Shown: positions 61,208 through 64,000 of the stretch, in pieces
How positions within the stretch are numbered: the first letter of the stretch is position 1
Layout: every line of letters begins with the position of its first letter
Assembly: GCF_914271435.1 (NCBI RefSeq)
Contig: NZ_CAJZAI010000018.1
Coordinates: 24,555 to 88,554, forward strand
Reading direction: 5' to 3'
Origin: Cupriavidus laharis
Lineage (GTDB): Bacteria > Pseudomonadota > Gammaproteobacteria > Burkholderiales > Burkholderiaceae
Length of the DNA stretch: 64,000 bases
The notes under the pieces: model-generated
What the model was told of the DNA's origin: nothing
Databases searched by the model: none
The model's input: only the letters and a program-made list of their open reading frames with translations
Position numbers and translations under genes: made by a program

Positions 61208-62395
61208 ATGACGATCATTTTTCACGAAGGGCTGCCGGGTGCCGGCAAGTCGTACGAAGCGGTTAGCAAGCGCATCATTCCGGCCATCCAGAAGGGGCGG
61301 AAGGTGTTCGCCTATGTGGAGGGCCTAGACCACGAAAAAATCGCGGACGTAGCGGCCATTCCTGTCGAGCGCTGCCGGGAATTGCTGGTGCCGCTGGTGC
61401 GTGAGCAGGTCGAAAAGGTCTATGAGGCGGTTGAGAACGATGCGCTGGTGGTGCTGGACGAAGCGCAAAACTTCTGGCCGTCCGACTTCCGCCCGCTGGG
61501 CGAGCAGATGACGAAGTTCGTGACGGAGCATCGGCACCGGGGCCTCGATATCGTCATCATGGGTCAAGACCTCAAGGACGTGCACAACCTGTGGCGGCGG
61601 CGCACGGATCAGAAGATTGTGTTCACCAAGCTGGACGCATTGGGAAAGACCCACAAGTATCAGTGGGCCACGTTCAAGAATGTGGGCAACGAAAAATTCG
61701 AGAAGGTCACCAGCGGCATCGAGACGTACGATGAAAAGTACTTCGGCACCTTCAAGAGCCATGAGGCCGGCACGGAGAACAAGGAAACCTTCGTCGACAA
61801 TCGCGCGGTGATTTGGAGCAGCCCGCTGTTTCGGAAGTGGATACCGCTGGCGGCGATGTGTGCGGTGGTGGGCCTCGGCTTCGTGATTTACATGTTCAAG
61901 GGCGGCGGCTTGGAGGGCACGGCCAAGGCGGCGCCAAAGGTGGAAACCAAGGTTACCGTCACGCGCCTTCCGGCGTCGGCATCGGTGGCCGCTGCGCCCG
62001 TTGCGGTTGCGCCCGTTAGCCAGGTCAAGCGCGATCAGACGCCGGATTTCATCGACACGCTGAATGGCAAGTATCGCCCTCGCTTGACGGGCTATGCGCG
62101 CAAGCGGGGCAGGGCACAGGCCATCATCGAGTGGTACGACGAAGGCAACCGCGTGCGCGAGCGGCTGACGGCGGGCCAGATTGAGGAGCTTGGTTGGCGC
62201 CTGGACGTGTCGGAGTACGCCGAGCACGTGATTTTGGTGCACGGCGAAAAGCGCGTGGTGGCCACGGCGTGGCCGATGGATACCATGGGAATGGTGTCGC
62301 GCGATACGAACCTCAGCATTAGCAAAGAGGGCGGCGGTGGCTTGGGCCAACGTCAACTAGACCCAACGGATTTGCGGGCCTTTCCGGAGGGTTGA
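61208..62395 (+). CDS. zot: Zot-like phage assembly ATPase (pI)
   Basis: A 395-residue assembly protein. Walker A is GLPGAGKS (8-15), VVLDEAQNFWPS near residues 80-90 is Walker B with Zot-typical features, HRGLDIVIMGQD follows. One transmembrane helix (PLAAMCAVVGLGFVIYMF, about 212-230) splits the cytoplasmic ATPase from a periplasmic Ala/Pro-rich tail. It drives phage extrusion through an outer membrane secretin. The start is four bases after the DUF2523 gene. Confidence 0.9.
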   Translation: MTIIFHEGLPGAGKSYEAVSKRIIPAIQKGRKVFAYVEGLDHEKIADVAAIPVERCRELLVPLVREQVEKVYEAVENDALVVLDEAQNFWPSDFRPLGEQMTKFVTEHRHRGLDIVIMGQDLKDVHNLWRRRTDQKIVFTKLDALGKTHKYQWATFKNVGNEKFEKVTSGIETYDEKYFGTFKSHEAGTENKETFVDNRAVIWSSPLFRKWIPLAAMCAVVGLGFVIYMFKGGGLEGTAKAAPKVETKVTVTRLPASASVAAAPVAVAPVSQVKRDQTPDFIDTLNGKYRPRLTGYARKRGRAQAIIEWYDEGNRVRERLTAGQIEELGWRLDVSEYAEHVILVHGEKRVVATAWPMDTMGMVSRDTNLSISKEGGGGLGQRQLDPTDLRAFPEG

Positions 62396-62471
62396 TCTGC
62401 ATTCCAGGTATCGCGGCGGGCTGTCCCGCGGTTGTGCTGGAAGTGGCTCCGGTATTGGGTTTCCGAGCAGT

Positions 62472-62759
62472 TCAGTGTTTCACCATTTTCAGCAGGCCGC
62501 GCAGCATCGCGCCATCGTAGTCCATCACGCGGGCTGCGAGGCTGCGCAGGGTCTTACAGAAGAACTGCTTGCCATCGGGGCGCGTCCACACGAAGCCTTT
62601 GTTGAAGCGCACCAGCTTTTTCACATAGAGCTTGAGGCGCAGTTGCGTCATCGGGCGGAACAGGCCCGTCGCACGCTTGGCGGCGCGACGCTTCGGCGTG
62701 GCGAACCACAGCACACCGTTGCACACGCCGCCGATCAGGCCGAGGGTCATCTGTTCCAT
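62472..62759 (-). CDS. Hypothetical basic protein at prophage right end
   Basis: A 95-residue very basic protein with an N-terminal hydrophobic stretch (LGLIGGVCNGVLWFATP) then Lys/Arg-rich sequence (KRRAAKRATGLFRP, RLKLYVKKLVRFNK). AAAGGAG precedes the ATG at 62759 on the minus strand. It is convergent with zot and not part of the core inovirus set, so probably an accessory gene. Unknown family. Confidence 0.5.
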   Translation of the reverse strand: MEQMTLGLIGGVCNGVLWFATPKRRAAKRATGLFRPMTQLRLKLYVKKLVRFNKGFVWTRPDGKQFFCKTLRSLAARVMDYDGAMLRGLLKMVKH

Positions 62760-63138
62760 GGTTTTGCTCCTTTCAAGGCATCGGGCCGCTAGATTCTGAG
62801 TCCCGGTCGTGATCTGTCTCCGGGCGGTCTGCCGAGGGGGTTTCGGCATCAGTCCGCTGAGTTCGTCGTCCCTGCGATCCGATAGACGGCTGATGGCGAA
62901 ACGTGGAATACCGGAGCGGAGCGAAGCGTAGTGAGGATATGCCGCGAAAGTTCGCCAGCAGTCGGCTATGGTCGCGCTTTGGGACGGCGGACTCAGTGGG
63001 CTGATGACGCCTCGGCAGGGCGACCGGAGACGCCGCGCGGCGAGCGCCACCAGCAGCGAAGCTGCTCTAGCTATAGGTGTTTCGTGGGTTGCTAGGCAGT
63101 TAGGGCGAAGCCCTCTTGATGATGCCAGGGTGGCGTGA
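62760..63138. other. 379-bp phage intergenic region with clustered dyads
   Basis: There is no gene. It holds the 12-bp palindrome CGCCGCGCGGCG at 63031-63042, hairpin AGCAGC-GAA-GCTGCT at 63052-63066 and hairpin AGGGC-GAA-GCCCT at 63102-63114. Inoviruses keep their complementary-strand origin and packaging hairpin in such a region. Confidence 0.5.
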
Positions 63139-63489
63139 TTACCGATGGCATCCAAGGCGGTACTGCTGGTCGCGCAAAGCGCGGTGGGCCTGCTTGAGCT
63201 GCTCCATCATCTGCCACGCATTGATCTGGCGTTGTTGTATCTCGTTGGCGCGTATTTGGCTCTCAAGGGCTGCGCACTGTCCTTGCAGTTGGTTCTGCTG
63301 CTGGTAGTAAGCGGCGTATTGCTGATCTAGCTGCGCCTGCTCCTGTTGCTTCTGGAGTTCGCGGCTGCGCAGGAATTCCTGTTCCATCTGGATCACGTTG
63401 GCTTCTTTGCCGACGCTGGATACGGTGCCCGCGAAAGCGGTGCTGACGGCAAGTGCCATAGCGGCACCGAGTGCGTATTTTGCAAGCAT
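63139..63489 (-). CDS. Secreted Gln-rich coiled-coil protein
   Basis: A 116-residue protein with a signal peptide (1-20, AKYALGAAMALAVSTAFAG) and a long Gln/Glu-rich helix (LQKQQEQAQLDQQYAAYYQQQ onward) likely to form a coiled coil in the periplasm. Two cysteines near the end may pair. The signal peptide supports the start at 63489. It is an accessory gene of the prophage, possibly altering the host envelope; function unknown. Confidence 0.6.
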   Translation of the reverse strand: MLAKYALGAAMALAVSTAFAGTVSSVGKEANVIQMEQEFLRSRELQKQQEQAQLDQQYAAYYQQQNQLQGQCAALESQIRANEIQQRQINAWQMMEQLKQAHRALRDQQYRLGCHR

Positions 63490-63596
63490 GGTTTTGATTT
63501 GTTGTTGGGCGGACGCAACGTTGAAGCCAGCGGCTTGCTGCGTCAACCCCACGGGCGGGCGATGGAAATTTGCCTACGAGGGCCGATTTTGGGTAG

Positions 63597-63869
63597 ATGA
63601 GTGACGATGAAAAGCGAGCCGTGGCGCGAGAGATCCGGCATTTGTACTACTTCATTCGCACGCTTCGCAGGGGTCTGCAGGATGCACCAAGGCGGCGGTA
63701 TTACCGCAAGATTGCGGTTCAAAAAAAACGCCTGCGCGAGGCAGGCGTATCGAAGCGAGAGGTGCTGGATTTGCTGGCGTGCTGCCGGTCAGCCCGGTGC
63801 CGGGTGCGGCTGTGCCTGGACTGTGTGCAGCGCCGCTTGGAGCCAGCGCCAGAGGCGTCGTCGATTTGA
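63597..63869 (+). CDS. Small basic phage protein ending at attR
   Basis: A 90-residue Arg-rich soluble protein with a C-terminal cysteine cluster (CCRSARCRVRLCLDC) that may bind zinc. Its stop codon lies inside the XerD arm of attR. The start codon follows GGGTAG at 63591. No family is recognised. Confidence 0.5.
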   Translation: MSDDEKRAVAREIRHLYYFIRTLRRGLQDAPRRRYYRKIAVQKKRLREAGVSKREVLDLLACCRSARCRVRLCLDCVQRRLEPAPEASSI

Positions 63870-63891
63870 CATAAGACGTATTATGCGCGCT
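63864..63891. other. attR: right XerCD dif-like site
   Basis: XerD arm ATTTGACATAA, centre GACGTA and XerC arm TTATGCGCGCT form a near-complete dif. The XerC arm is host DNA. Combining the left XerD arm with this XerC arm rebuilds an almost canonical chromosomal dif, identifying the insertion site. Confidence 0.82.
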
Positions 63892-64000
63892 ACTGGTATG
63901 TTCTGAGGTGTTGCGTGTAGTACGGGTTGGAGACTTCAGATACCGCAACGGAAAAGTGCTTTTATGGTATCTTTCGCCGTTGCGTTTTGTTGTGGGTTTT

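Larger units (their letters stand above)
55482..63891. mobile_element. Filamentous (inovirus) prophage in a dif site
   Basis: An 8.4-kb element between two XerCD half-sites that share ACATAAGACGTA. Gene order is repressor, early membrane peptide, Rep, ssDNA-binding protein, small proteins, major coat, terminator, minor coat, pIII, DUF2523 protein, Zot, accessory genes. No integrase is coded, so it uses host XerC and XerD. No pIV secretin is seen, so export must use a host secretin. All essential genes look intact, and it resembles phages RSS1 and RSM of Ralstonia in plan. Confidence 0.88.

Overview
The window is a GC-rich beta-proteobacterial segment, most likely from Cupriavidus or a close Burkholderiaceae relative. 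The signs are a monomeric NADP isocitrate dehydrogenase, three-domain-free Bug/TctC solute receptors, FlhDC instead of a sigma54 flagellar master regulator, a polyphosphate kinase 2, a C-P lyase cluster of Burkholderiales type, and a filamentous prophage resembling those of Ralstonia. No tRNA, rRNA, insertion sequence or CRISPR array was seen. The genus call is inference from gene families, not from a search.

Layout. 1-6.6 kb: an aromatic-compound style operon on the minus strand (MBL-fold protein, flavin hydroxylase, DUF2783 protein, MFS transporter) opposite two tandem IclR regulators, with a 38-bp palindrome between them. 6.6-11.1 kb: an EAL-HDOD protein, then an FNR-type oxygen regulator whose frame runs into flhD, then flhC and an unknown gene. 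11.1-19.1 kb: succinate-semialdehyde dehydrogenase, DUF3079 protein, a hipBA toxin-antitoxin pair, small secreted or membrane proteins, monomeric icd with a strong terminator, a lipoprotein and a zinc-ribbon protein. 19.1-24.0 kb: an AT-rich gap with a 30-bp palindrome, then a GntR regulator and a run of three enzymes, two of which have lost catalytic motifs. 24-29 kb: PPK2, a LysR gene, and an ornithine-cyclodeaminase-like gene followed by two solute-binding protein genes.

29.0-42.5 kb is a phosphonate island. phnGHIJKLM runs on the minus strand from a divergent phnF repressor. phnM2, a DUF1045 2H-phosphoesterase gene and phnN run on the plus strand. phnCDE, a PhnZ-like HD oxygenase gene and an acetyltransferase gene run on the minus strand. 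Pho boxes lie before phnC and phnM2, and a shared GTCTA-type site lies before phnG and phnM2, so uptake appears tied to phosphate starvation and the lyase operon to PhnF. DUF1045 probably replaces PhnP, which is absent here.

42.8-55.2 kb: CDP-diacylglycerol diphosphatase, a serine hydrolase behind a 35-bp palindrome, an orphan AAA ATPase, a LysR remnant, a VOC protein, a LysR/amidase pair, a Bug receptor, an Asp-Ala-antiporter-type exchanger, a D-2-hydroxyacid dehydrogenase and a maleylacetate reductase.

55.5-63.9 kb is an 8.4-kb filamentous (inovirus) prophage inserted in a dif-like XerCD site, which places the window near a replication terminus. It carries a repressor, a Rep_trans initiator with a pT181-like origin hairpin inside its gene, a ssDNA-binding protein, a major coat protein with terminator, minor coat proteins, a pIII-like adsorption protein, a DUF2523 protein, Zot and three accessory genes. 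The window ends just beyond the right dif half-site.
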